From Myxococcales bacterium (GTDB lineage: Bacteria; Myxococcota_A; Polyangia; Polyangiales; JAFGIB01), in the NCBI GenBank assembly GCA_028817855.1, contig JAPPOT010000866.1:1-32887 (forward strand): a DNA stretch of 32,887 nucleotides. The letters run 5' to 3'. Positions within the stretch are counted from its first letter, which is position 1. Every line of letters starts with the position of its first letter. The position numbers were made by a program, and so were the translations under genes. This document shows positions 15,537-23,212 of the stretch, piece after piece. Under the pieces are notes generated by a model, which was given only the letters and a program-made list of their open reading frames with translations, was not told the origin of the DNA and did not search any database.

Positions 15537-16142
15537 ATGGCGCGGGTGAAGATCTGTGGGCTGACCTCCGCCGCGCAGGCCCGTGCCTGCGTGGATCTCG
15601 GCGCCGACGCCATCGGCATCAACTTCTTCGCGGGCTCCAAGCGCTGCGTGGACCTGGCGACTGGGAGGGCAATCGTCGAGACGGTGGGCGACGAGGCCAT
15701 CACGGTGGGCGTATTCGTCGACGCCGGGCTGGCGGAGATCGAGCGCATCAAGGCTGCCAGCGGGATCCGCTGCGTCCAGCTGCACGGGGACGAGTCGCCC
15801 GAGCTGCTCGAGCGCTTTCTGCCCCACGCCTACAAGGCCCTGCGCGTGCGCGGCGCGGAGACGATCGCCGAGGCGGCACGCTTTGGGGGCGAGCACGTCC
15901 TGCTCGATGCCTACGTGCCGGGCGAGCCGGGCGGGACGGGCGAGGTCTTCGAGTGGAGCCTGGCGACCGAGCTGGCGCGCAGTCGCCAGGTCACCCTGGC
16001 CGGCGGGCTCGTACCGGAGAACGTGGCTGCGGCGGTCGCGGCGGTGCGCCCTTTCTGCGTTGACGTGGCGAGCGGGGTGGAACGGGCACCCGGGGACAAG
16101 GACCTCGAGCGCGTGGCGGCCTTCATCGCGGCCGCCCGCTAG
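15537..16142 (+). CDS. trpF: Phosphoribosylanthranilate isomerase
   Basis: TrpF catalyses the third step of tryptophan synthesis, isomerising phosphoribosylanthranilate to CdRP. The 201-residue length and TIM-barrel motifs are normal: VKICGLT with the catalytic C7, VQLHGDE, LLDAY with the catalytic D124, GGTGEVFEW, LAGGLVPENV and VDVASGVE followed by GDKD. No other trp gene lies nearby, so it is separated from the usual trp operon. The start has no clear ribosome binding site. Confidence 0.95.
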   Translation: MARVKICGLTSAAQARACVDLGADAIGINFFAGSKRCVDLATGRAIVETVGDEAITVGVFVDAGLAEIERIKAASGIRCVQLHGDESPELLERFLPHAYKALRVRGAETIAEAARFGGEHVLLDAYVPGEPGGTGEVFEWSLATELARSRQVTLAGGLVPENVAAAVAAVRPFCVDVASGVERAPGDKDLERVAAFIAAAR

Positions 16143-16214
16143 TGCCGTGATCGGGATGTATTGAGCACTGGCGCCGGCCGGCTCACACATGACCCGCAGC
16201 GCCGCCCGCGGTGC

Positions 16215-16220
16215 TATGCT
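16215..16220 (+). promoter_or_regulatory. Candidate -10 element of dciA (TATGCT)
   Basis: TATGCT within GTGCTATGCT ends 7 nt before the dciA ATG. The GTGCTA core is exactly 11 nt from the start codon, as for trpF. No good -35 is seen at 16-18 bp. If it is used, the mRNA would be leaderless or nearly so, which fits the lack of a Shine-Dalgarno sequence. Confidence 0.35.
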
Positions 16221-16227
16221 CCCTGCC

Positions 16228-16728
16228 ATGGCCCGTCGCAAGGGCAGCTTGCAGGGTATTTCCTCTTTAGTTTCCAAGGTTTATCCGTCTGGGGAGCCTG
16301 AGGAGGTGCAGGTCATCCGGCTGATGGGCAGCTGGAGCAAGGTCGTCAACAGGCGCGTCCTGCACAACGCTCGGCCCGTGCGCTTCCGCCACGGGGTGCT
16401 CACCGTGCACACCGCGACCAGCGCCTGGGCCGATGCCCTCTCGCTCGAGGCCGACGATCTGCTCGCCAAGCTGCGCGGCCGTGTCTCGGGGCTGCGCATC
16501 CGGCGAATCGCCTTCCGAACCGGTCCGCTGCCCCCGCTGCCCGAGCAGTTTCACGAGCGCAAGCGCCCGCCCTTGCTGCCGCTCGAGCAGCTGCCCGAGG
16601 AGCTCGCCCGCGAGCTCGCGCACGTGGCCGACGACGGGCTCCGCGATGCCATCCAGACCGCCGCCCGCGCCACCCTCGGCCGCGGAGCGCAGGGGCAGAA
16701 GCCCCCCTCGACTCCAACCGACGACTGA
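16228..16728 (+). CDS. dciA: DciA-type (DUF721) replicative helicase operator
   Basis: The 166-residue protein matches the DUF721/DciA family: a basic N-terminus (MARRKGS), a KH-like domain with WSKVVNRRVLHNARPVRFRHGVLTV and SAWADALSLEADDLLAKL, then a Pro-rich, probably flexible C-terminus. DciA helps load the DnaB helicase in bacteria that lack DnaC or DnaI. I choose ATG 16228 over ATG 16189 because the family begins close to the basic segment and a -10-like element sits between the two. The transporter-like gene follows after 22 bp. Confidence 0.82.
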   Translation: MARRKGSLQGISSLVSKVYPSGEPEEVQVIRLMGSWSKVVNRRVLHNARPVRFRHGVLTVHTATSAWADALSLEADDLLAKLRGRVSGLRIRRIAFRTGPLPPLPEQFHERKRPPLLPLEQLPEELARELAHVADDGLRDAIQTAARATLGRGAQGQKPPSTPTDD

Positions 16729-16750
16729 CCCCCATGCCAACCTCGGTGAA

Positions 16751-19498
16751 ATGTCCGGGCTGACCCAGCGGCTCCTGGGTCTGCGTCGCGACGAGGTGCG
16801 GAGGGTGTGGCCCCTCGCGCTGGCCTACGGCCTGGTGATGGCGGCGCTCTATGTGCTCAAGCCGGTCCGTAATGCCCTCTTTCTGGATCGGTTCGGCGTG
16901 GAGGACCTGCCCTACGTCCTGCTGTTGGTCGCCGTGCTCGGGGCGCTGACCGCTGCGCTCTACGCGCGCGTGGCCTCCGACATGCGGCTCGACCGACTGC
17001 TGCTGTCGGTCTTCGGCATCTTCGTGGTTAGCCTGGTCGGCTTCCGCGCCATCCTGCCCTCGACCAGCGCGCCGGTGATCTTCCTCTTCTACGTCTGGGT
17101 CGCGCTCTACGGCCTGGTCGCCACGTCGTTGCTGTGGCAGCTGGCCAACGCCCAGTTCAACGCGCGCGAGGCCCGGCGACTCTTCGGATTGATCGGCGTC
17201 GGCGGGATCGCCGGCGCAGTCTTCGGGGGGCTCTTCACCGGTTGGGCGGCGACCGCCCTCGGTACCGAGAACCTGGTGCTGGTAGCCGCGGGCTTCCTGG
17301 TGCTGTCGTGGCTTAGCATGCGCGCGGGCGAGGCTGCGTCCGGGCTCAAGGCGCCGGAGCACACCCGTTCCCAGGGCGTCGGGCAGGACCTCAAGGAGTC
17401 GGAGCTGCTGCGCTCGATCGTGGTCAGCGCGGCGCTCGTCGCCACCGTCGCGGTCATCGCCGACGTGCAGTTCAACGATGTGGTGGAGCGGAGCTACCCG
17501 GACAAGGACGACAAGACGGCCTTCTTCGGCGCGTTCTTCGCCTCGCTCAACGTGATGGCGATCGTGATCCAGCTGGTGGTGACGCCGCGCATCCTGACGC
17601 ATTTCGGTGTGGGCGTGGGCCTGCTCGTGCTGCCGCTGTCGCTGGGGCTCGGCACCGTCGGTCTGCTGCTCGTGCCCGGGCTGCTGACCGGCATCCTCCC
17701 GAAGCTGGCGGACGGCGGCCTGCGCCACTCGGTCCATAAGGCGGCCTCGGAGATCCTCTTCATCCCGATTCCGGCCGCGGTCACCAAGCGCTCCAAGCTC
17801 TTCGTGGACGCCACGGTCGACTCCTTCTTCACCGGCGTCGGCGCCCTGCTCGTGCTCTTCCTGACGACCCAGCTCGGGGTCTCTCACCGTTCTCTGGGCC
17901 TGCTCACCCTTCCGCTGGTGGGCTTCTGGCTCGGTTACGTGATGCGCGTGCGCCAGGCCTACGTGGGCGCCTTTCGGGACGCGCTGGCGCGGCGCGAACT
18001 CGACGTGGGCGAGCTGCGCGTGAACATCTCGGAGGCATCGACCGTCGATGCCCTGATCCGGGCGCTCGACAGTCAGAACATCCGCCAGCTGCAGTACGCG
18101 CTGGACATGCTCGTGCCGGTCGAGGACGAGCGGCTGCTCGCGCGTGTGCCGGAGCTGCTCGAGCACGCGGATGGGAGCGTGCGTGCCCGCGCGCTGCGCG
18201 TGCTGTCTGGCCAGCGGACGGGCGACCCGGCGCTCGGCGAGCGCATGCTGGCAGACCCGGACCACAGGGTGCGGGTGGAGGCGGTGCACCATCTGAGCGT
18301 GCACGGCGAAAGCGACCCGCGGGCGCGCCTCGAGGAGATGCTGCGCGGCGGTGACACGGCGCTGCGCGCTGCGGTCCTCGGGTCGATCGCCCAGTACGGC
18401 GCCCAGGAGGAGTACGCGCTGCTCGACCGCGAGCTCGTGGAGGGCCTGATCACGCTGGAGGGCCAGGAAGGCGAGCTGGTTCGGGTGCACGTCGCCAAGG
18501 CCCTCGAGGGGGCGCGGGGCGACCAGCTCGAGTCGCTGTGGCCGCGGCTCCAGGACGACACCTCGGAAGCCGTGGTGCGGCAGGCGATCGAGAGCGCCGG
18601 GATCTCCCGCGGGGAGGGGCGGCTGCCGTGGCTGCTGTCGCTGCTCGACGACAAGCGCTACCGCATGGATGCCCGTCTCGCCCTGGCGGGCTACGGAGCC
18701 TCGATCATCGACGAGCTCGACCGGCGCCTGGGTGATCCCGAGTGCAGCGACCGGGTGCGGCGAACGCTGCCGCGCATCCTGGCCCGGATCGACTCCCAGC
18801 GCAGCGTGGAGGTGTTGCTCGATCACGTGCACGGTGCCGATGAGGTCCTCCTGCGAGCGCTCGTGGGCGCGCTGGCCAAGCTGAAGAAGCGCTTCCCGCA
18901 CCTCAGCTTCGAGGACCCGCGCATCGACGCGCTGCTCGAGACGATGATCGACCGCTATCAGCTCCACGTCCGGGTCAGCAGGGCGCTCGGCAGCGCCAGC
19001 GGCGGCGTGGGAGCCCGGCTGCTGTTGCGCTCACTCGAGGACAAGCGTGTCGAGGAGCTGCGCTGGATCTTCATGCTGCTGGGGCTGCGCTATGGTCACG
19101 ACGACATGGGCCGCGTCCAGCATGGCCTCGGGTCCGGGGACCGCAGCCTACGCGCCAGTGCCCTGGAGTTTCTGGACAACGTGCTGCAGCACGACCAGGA
19201 GAAGCGCTTGCTGGGACTGCTGGAGGGGGAGCACACGCTGGCGGAGCAGGAGGCGCCCAGCGATCGCTCCGAGCGCGGGCTGCGCGACGAGCGCGAGGGC
19301 GCCCTGCGGGAGCTGCTCGAGGGGGACGACGCCTGGCTGCGCGCGGCGGCCTTGTATGCAACACGTGAAGGCGGGGCTACGATGGCCCGCGACTGGGCGG
19401 AGCGTGCCAAGGCCGACAGCGATGGGCTGGTCCGCGAGACCGCTGAGGTCGTGCTCGGTGCGCTCGAGAGCCTGGACGAACGCGCCTCGGCGGAATAG
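16751..19498 (+). CDS. Npt/TLC-type (ATP:ADP translocase-like) membrane protein with C-terminal HEAT repeats
   Basis: The 915-residue protein has about 12 hydrophobic segments in residues 20-400, beginning with VWPLALAYGLVMAALYVLKPVRNALFLDRF. This pattern and the LKPVRNAL block resemble the bacterial Npt/TLC nucleotide-transporter family within the MFS-like fold. Residues about 415-910 are HEAT repeats (VRARALRVLSGQ, VRVEAVHHLSVHG, LRAAVLGSIAQYG, LRASALEFLDNVL, LRAAALYATREGG) and would lie in the cytoplasm. The next gene, 2 bp away, is a cyclic-nucleotide-binding domain; elsewhere such domains can be fused to this kind of protein. Whether nucleotides are really transported cannot be told from sequence. 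Confidence 0.82.
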   Translation: MSGLTQRLLGLRRDEVRRVWPLALAYGLVMAALYVLKPVRNALFLDRFGVEDLPYVLLLVAVLGALTAALYARVASDMRLDRLLLSVFGIFVVSLVGFRAILPSTSAPVIFLFYVWVALYGLVATSLLWQLANAQFNAREARRLFGLIGVGGIAGAVFGGLFTGWAATALGTENLVLVAAGFLVLSWLSMRAGEAASGLKAPEHTRSQGVGQDLKESELLRSIVVSAALVATVAVIADVQFNDVVERSYPDKDDKTAFFGAFFASLNVMAIVIQLVVTPRILTHFGVGVGLLVLPLSLGLGTVGLLLVPGLLTGILPKLADGGLRHSVHKAASEILFIPIPAAVTKRSKLFVDATVDSFFTGVGALLVLFLTTQLGVSHRSLGLLTLPLVGFWLGYVMRVRQAYVGAFRDALARRELDVGELRVNISEASTVDALIRALDSQNIRQLQYALDMLVPVEDERLLARVPELLEHADGSVRARALRVLSGQRTGDPALGERMLADPDHRVRVEAVHHLSVHGESDPRARLEEMLRGGDTALRAAVLGSIAQYGAQEEYALLDRELVEGLITLEGQEGELVRVHVAKALEGARGDQLESLWPRLQDDTSEAVVRQAIESAGISRGEGRLPWLLSLLDDKRYRMDARLALAGYGASIIDELDRRLGDPECSDRVRRTLPRILARIDSQRSVEVLLDHVHGADEVLLRALVGALAKLKKRFPHLSFEDPRIDALLETMIDRYQLHVRVSRALGSASGGVGARLLLRSLEDKRVEELRWIFMLLGLRYGHDDMGRVQHGLGSGDRSLRASALEFLDNVLQHDQEKRLLGLLEGEHTLAEQEAPSDRSERGLRDEREGALRELLEGDDAWLRAAALYATREGGATMARDWAERAKADSDGLVRETAEVVLGALESLDERASAE

Positions 19499-19500
19499 CG

Positions 19501-19938
19501 ATGCTCAGCGTCATCGAGAGAGTGATCATTCTGCAGAGCGTGGACGTCTTCTCGGAGGTGCCGCCGGAGCAGCTCGCGCACGTGGCCGCGATCGCCTCCG
19601 AGCGCTCGGTGAGCGCCGGCGAGGTGCTCTTTCGCGAGCAGGACGACTCCGACGCGATGTACGTGGTGCTCGAGGGCGAGGTCCGGCTCTCGCGCGGCAA
19701 GCAGGTCGTGACCGAGGCGCGGCAGGACGATGCCTTCGGGACCTGGTCGCTCTTCGACGACGACCCGAGGGTGGTCGACGCGGTCGCGGTGGTCGACAGC
19801 CGCCTGCTGCAGCTGGCCCGCGACGACTTCATCGATCTGCTCGCGGACAACGTGGAGATCACGCGTGGCGTCCTGAAAGGAATCGTGATGCGTCTCAAGG
19901 GCGTCGCTGGGCGCGTGAATTTCGACAAGTCGCGCTGA
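19501..19938 (+). CDS. Stand-alone cyclic-nucleotide-binding-like domain protein
   Basis: This 145-residue protein is a single CAP/CRP-type cNMP-binding beta barrel (LQSVDVFSEVPPEQLAHVA, AGEVLFREQDDSDAMYVVLEGEVRL) with a C-terminal helix and no DNA-binding domain. The phosphate-binding cassette is degenerate: the usual FGE reads FGT, and the Pro-Arg is followed by VVDAV instead of the tight R-x-A motif. It may therefore not bind cAMP or cGMP and may act as a structural module. It begins 2 bp after the transporter-HEAT gene, so the two products probably work together. Confidence 0.82.
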   Translation: MLSVIERVIILQSVDVFSEVPPEQLAHVAAIASERSVSAGEVLFREQDDSDAMYVVLEGEVRLSRGKQVVTEARQDDAFGTWSLFDDDPRVVDAVAVVDSRLLQLARDDFIDLLADNVEITRGVLKGIVMRLKGVAGRVNFDKSR

Positions 19939-19987
19939 ACGTCGCGCCGAGGGATCTCCATCGCAGGCTGGCGAGCGAAGCTCTGCC

Positions 19988-20016
19988 TTGACGTGTTGGG
20001 CGCCGCGCCCTAATTT
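19988..20016 (+). promoter_or_regulatory. Sigma70-like promoter for the response regulator/hydrolase operon
   Basis: TTGACG at 19988-19993 and TAATTT at 20011-20016 are separated by 17 bp, the best -35/-10 pair in the window. Transcription would start near 20023, giving a leader of about 70 nt to GTG 20096. The 157-bp gap holds nothing else I recognise. Confidence 0.5.
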
Positions 20017-20095
20017 GCGGCCTCCTGCGGAAATTCCTCTTCTGGCGGAAATTTCGTCACGATGGTGGAAGCAGGGCGACCGAGGGAGAAGGCGC

Positions 20096-20578
20096 GTGGC
20101 CGAGAGCGAGGAACAGGGCGCGATCATGATCGTGGACGACGAGGAGATGGTCCTCACGTCGCTGTCGTCCTTTCTCATGCTCGAGACCGAGTACGACGTG
20201 GTGACCTTCACGCGCGCCAGCGAGGCCCTCGAGCACTTCGCCAACCACGAGATCGACCTGGTGATCTCGGACTTCCTGATGCCGGAGATGGACGGGCTGC
20301 AGTTCCTCACGAAGGTGCGCGACCTGCGCCCGGAGGTGCCGCGCATCATCCTGACGGGCTACGCCGACAAGGAGAACGCCATCAAGGCGATCAACGAGGT
20401 CGGCCTCTACCAGTACATCGAGAAGCCCTGGAACAACGACGACATCCGGCTCATCATTCGGAACGGTGTCGAGAAGAAACGCCTGGTCGCCAAGCTCAAC
20501 CAGAAGATCGACCAGATCAATAGCGCCTACTCCGAGCTCCAGAACATCCAGCAGGACATTCTCAAGGCCTTCGTCTGA
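20096..20578 (+). CDS. Response regulator with receiver and C-terminal coiled coil
   Basis: The 160-residue protein has a receiver of the RpfG/NtrC-like type (IMIVDDEEMVLTSL, phosphoacceptor D59 in VISDFLMPEMDG, ILTGYADKENAIKAIN, YIEKPWNNDD) and then a helical tail at about 125-160 predicted to form a coiled coil (KLNQKIDQINSAYSELQNIQ). There is no HD-GYP or DNA-binding output. I choose GTG 20096, which has GAGGGAGAAGG just upstream, over the longer frame from 19988 that would run through the promoter. It leads an operon with a cell-wall hydrolase, starting 4 bp after its stop. No histidine kinase gene is adjacent. Confidence 0.88.
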   Translation: MAESEEQGAIMIVDDEEMVLTSLSSFLMLETEYDVVTFTRASEALEHFANHEIDLVISDFLMPEMDGLQFLTKVRDLRPEVPRIILTGYADKENAIKAINEVGLYQYIEKPWNNDDIRLIIRNGVEKKRLVAKLNQKIDQINSAYSELQNIQQDILKAFV

Positions 20579-20582
20579 GGCG

Positions 20583-21851
20583 ATGCGCTGGGCGAAGCTC
20601 GCGCTGCTGTTTCTCGCCCTCCTGCTCTTCGCTGCACAACGTCCCCCCTGGCGCGCGCGCAAGCGCCCGGACATCAAACCCAACCACCTGGCCGCCGAGC
20701 GCGTCAAGCCGGGCGACTGGGCCGCGGAGCCGCCTTCGCCGGCCTCGATCGATCCGGAGCGATTCGCGCGCGCGATCAAGCAGATCTGCGGCTGGATGCC
20801 GCCGTCGCGCCCGGGCAAGTACGCCGGCTGGATCCTGGAGTACGGCGGCGAGTTCGACGTCGACCCCTTCCTGCTCGCCGCCCTGGTCTACCGCGAGAGT
20901 CGCTGCCGGTCCGACAAGGAGGAGCTCGGCGGGCTCGGGCTGACCCTGCTCGCGCCACGCATGTTCCGAGACGGCTATCGCAAGCGGGTCTACCGCTACA
21001 AGGTGAAGCAGGGCGACACCTGGGTGGAGCGCGAGAAGGCGCTGCCGCGCTATCCCTTCGCGCGTGCGGCGATACTCCGCGCCCAATCCAACCTCTACCT
21101 GACGGCGGGGCTGCTGTCGGTGCTGAAGGAACAGCACGCCTCGGTGGACGAGGCCTTCACCCAGGTGCCGCACCGGCACTACGTCTCGCACTGGGTGTGG
21201 GGAGATCGCGTCCGCAGCGCGCGGGCCGAGGACCGCATCCTCACCGATCGCCGCCGGTTGCTGCAGTACTACGGCGCGCAGCCGATGCCGGAGCCCCTAC
21301 GCTGGCAGGGACTCTTGCTCGGCTCGCCGCTCGACGGCGCCCCGCGCGTGGTGAGCAGTGGGCTGGGATTCGGGCGCGACGGCGGAAGGCGCTCGCACCG
21401 TGGGATCGACGTCGAGTCGGAGTTCGGAGAGCCCGTGCGCGCGATCGCCGATGGCAAGGTGGTCTTCTCCGGAGTGGATCTGCCGGGCAGGCAGAGCAAC
21501 GTGCAGCTCTCGCCGGAGCACACGAATGCTTTCACCCGCTCGGAGCTCGGCCGCGGCGGCCGCTACCTGTGTCTGCGGCACGCCCGCGATGGCGCACCCA
21601 GCTTGCGCACCTGCTACATGCACCTGGAGACGGTGGAGGTGACCCACGGTGACGTGGTGCAGCGCGGGCAGCGCATCGGCACGGTGGGGCGCACCGGCAT
21701 GAAGCGCAGCTCACCCCATCTGCATCTGGAGACGCACCTGCCCAAGGAGCTGCTCGACCCGCTGGAGCTGCTGCGCGGACACGTGATCGGCGAGCCGGTG
21801 GAGTTCGAGGAGCCGGGCAGTCGCAAGCGCAAGAAGCGGAGGAAGAAGTGA
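20583..21851 (+). CDS. Dual peptidoglycan hydrolase: SLT-type transglycosylase plus M23 endopeptidase
   Basis: The 422-residue protein starts with a signal peptide or anchor (MRWAKLALLFLALLLFAA). Residues about 75-215 look like a lytic transglycosylase domain, with the likely catalytic E105 in ALVYRESRC followed by a divergent GGLGLTLL instead of the usual GLMQ. Residues about 255-400 are an M23/LytM metallopeptidase with a complete zinc site: H272 and D276 (HRGID) and H379/H381 (HLHLE). It would cut both glycan strands and peptide bridges in the periplasm. The C-terminus is very basic (SRKRKKRRKK). The last four bases overlap miaE as GTGA. Confidence 0.87.
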   Translation: MRWAKLALLFLALLLFAAQRPPWRARKRPDIKPNHLAAERVKPGDWAAEPPSPASIDPERFARAIKQICGWMPPSRPGKYAGWILEYGGEFDVDPFLLAALVYRESRCRSDKEELGGLGLTLLAPRMFRDGYRKRVYRYKVKQGDTWVEREKALPRYPFARAAILRAQSNLYLTAGLLSVLKEQHASVDEAFTQVPHRHYVSHWVWGDRVRSARAEDRILTDRRRLLQYYGAQPMPEPLRWQGLLLGSPLDGAPRVVSSGLGFGRDGGRRSHRGIDVESEFGEPVRAIADGKVVFSGVDLPGRQSNVQLSPEHTNAFTRSELGRGGRYLCLRHARDGAPSLRTCYMHLETVEVTHGDVVQRGQRIGTVGRTGMKRSSPHLHLETHLPKELLDPLELLRGHVIGEPVEFEEPGSRKRKKRRKK

Positions 21852-22435
21852 TCGGCGAGCCGGTGCTCAGGCTGCGGGCGGAGACGCCGCGGGCGTGGGT
21901 GGAGGCGGTGCTTGCGGACTTCGACGCCTTCCTGCAGGACCACGCCGCCAACGAGCGCAAGGTGGTCCACAGCGCGCTCACCCTGGCGGCCCAGTATCCG
22001 GAGCACGAGGCGCTGGTGGAGGTCTCGATCGAGATCGCGCGCGAGGAGCTCGAGCACTTCGCCCAGGTACACGCCCTGCTCAAGGCGCGCGGTCGTGGGC
22101 TCGGCGCCGACGGCCCCGATCCCTACGTGGGAGGCATGCGGCGGCTGGAGCGCAAGGGCACGGCCGACCAGCTGCTTGACCGCCTGCTGATCTTCAGCGT
22201 GGTCGAGGCGCGCGGGTGCGAGCGCTTTCTGCTCGTGGCCGAGGCGCTCCAGGATCCCGAGCTGGCCGCGCTCTACCAGGAGCTGGCGCGCTCGGAAGCG
22301 CGGCATCGGGCGGTCTACCTGAGGCTCTGCCGCGAGCTCTTCGGTGATGCTCGCACGACGGTGCGGCTGGAGGAGCTGCTCGAGGCGGAGGGGGAGCTGG
22401 TGCGCGGGTTGCCGGTGCGCGCAGCGTTGCACTGA
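21848..22435 (+). CDS. miaE: tRNA-(ms2io6A)-hydroxylase MiaE
   Basis: MiaE is a ferritin-like non-heme diiron enzyme that hydroxylates the isopentenyl group of ms2i6A37 in tRNA. The 195-residue length is normal. The diiron ligands fit E36 (NERKVVH), E67 and H70 (EELEH), E120 (VVEARGCERF) and E150 with H153 (SEARH). It starts at GTG 21848, overlapping the hydrolase stop. The partner genes miaA and miaB are not in the window. Confidence 0.92.
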   Translation: MIGEPVLRLRAETPRAWVEAVLADFDAFLQDHAANERKVVHSALTLAAQYPEHEALVEVSIEIAREELEHFAQVHALLKARGRGLGADGPDPYVGGMRRLERKGTADQLLDRLLIFSVVEARGCERFLLVAEALQDPELAALYQELARSEARHRAVYLRLCRELFGDARTTVRLEELLEAEGELVRGLPVRAALH

Positions 22436-22443
22436 GGGGTGGC

Positions 22444-23202
22444 GTGGGGCACGAGCGCGACAGGCAAGATTCGTCGCCGCGGTGTGTCGTCGCGTTTGTC
22501 GCCCATCCGGACGACGAGGCCTACTCGGTCGCCGGGACGCTCGCACTGGCCGCGAGGAGCGGTGCGCGGGTGGTGGTGGTGTGCGCGACGTGTGGCGAAG
22601 GCGGGGGTGACCCCCAGGTGCGCGAGCGGGAGCTGGCCGCGTCGTGCGCCGCGATCGGCGCGGAGCCGCCGTGCTGGCTGGGCTGGCCGGATGGCGGTGT
22701 GGGTTCCCTCGATGCCGAAGAGGCAGGCGGGCAGCTGCGCGAGGTGCTCGTCGACCTCGCGCCCGACGTCGTGCTCTCGCTCGGGCGAGACGGCGCCTAC
22801 GGCCACGCCGATCACCTGGCATGCACGGCGCTGCTCGATGAGGCGGTGCGGCAGCTCGAGCCGATGCCGCGCCTGCTGCACGTGGCCTTCGAGCCGGGGC
22901 TGTTCAAGCCGGTCTGGCGCAAGCTCCGTCGGGTGCTCGGGGCGGACCGCGTGCCGATCGACGACCCCGGCTCGCTCGGCGTGCCGCCCGCGGGCGGTCA
23001 GCTCCGCGTCGACATCGAGTCGGTGGCGCAGACCAAGCGCGCCGCGATCGCGGCGCACCGATCCCAGCTGCTGTCGGAAGATCCGCTCGTCTTCCTCGTG
23101 CCTGGCCTGGTGGAAGCGCTGCTGTCCGAGGAACGCTTCCAGCACGTCGCGGGCCCGTCGCTGCCCGAGGGCGAAGACGATCCACTCGCGGGGCTCGAGT
23201 GA
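22444..23202 (+). CDS. PIG-L/LmbE-family zinc deacetylase
   Basis: The 252-residue protein has the family motif AHPDDE at residues 20-25 (zinc ligands H21 and D24) and the late GHADH at 120-124 (ligand H124). Such enzymes remove acetyl groups from N-acetylglucosamine-containing small molecules or lipids (for example MshB, BshB, PIG-L). GTG 22444 has an AGGGG site. A GT4 glycosyltransferase gene follows 10 bp later, so the two may make and deacetylate the same glycoside. The substrate cannot be deduced. Confidence 0.88.
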   Translation: MGHERDRQDSSPRCVVAFVAHPDDEAYSVAGTLALAARSGARVVVVCATCGEGGGDPQVRERELAASCAAIGAEPPCWLGWPDGGVGSLDAEEAGGQLREVLVDLAPDVVLSLGRDGAYGHADHLACTALLDEAVRQLEPMPRLLHVAFEPGLFKPVWRKLRRVLGADRVPIDDPGSLGVPPAGGQLRVDIESVAQTKRAAIAAHRSQLLSEDPLVFLVPGLVEALLSEERFQHVAGPSLPEGEDDPLAGLE

Positions 23203-23212
23203 GGTGGAGCCG

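Noticed and set aside
16400..18967. 855-codon minus-strand frame opposite the transporter-HEAT gene
   Set aside because: It is the antisense of a GC-rich coding region; it is His/Arg/Gln-rich with no domain, while the plus strand has clear membrane helices and HEAT repeats.
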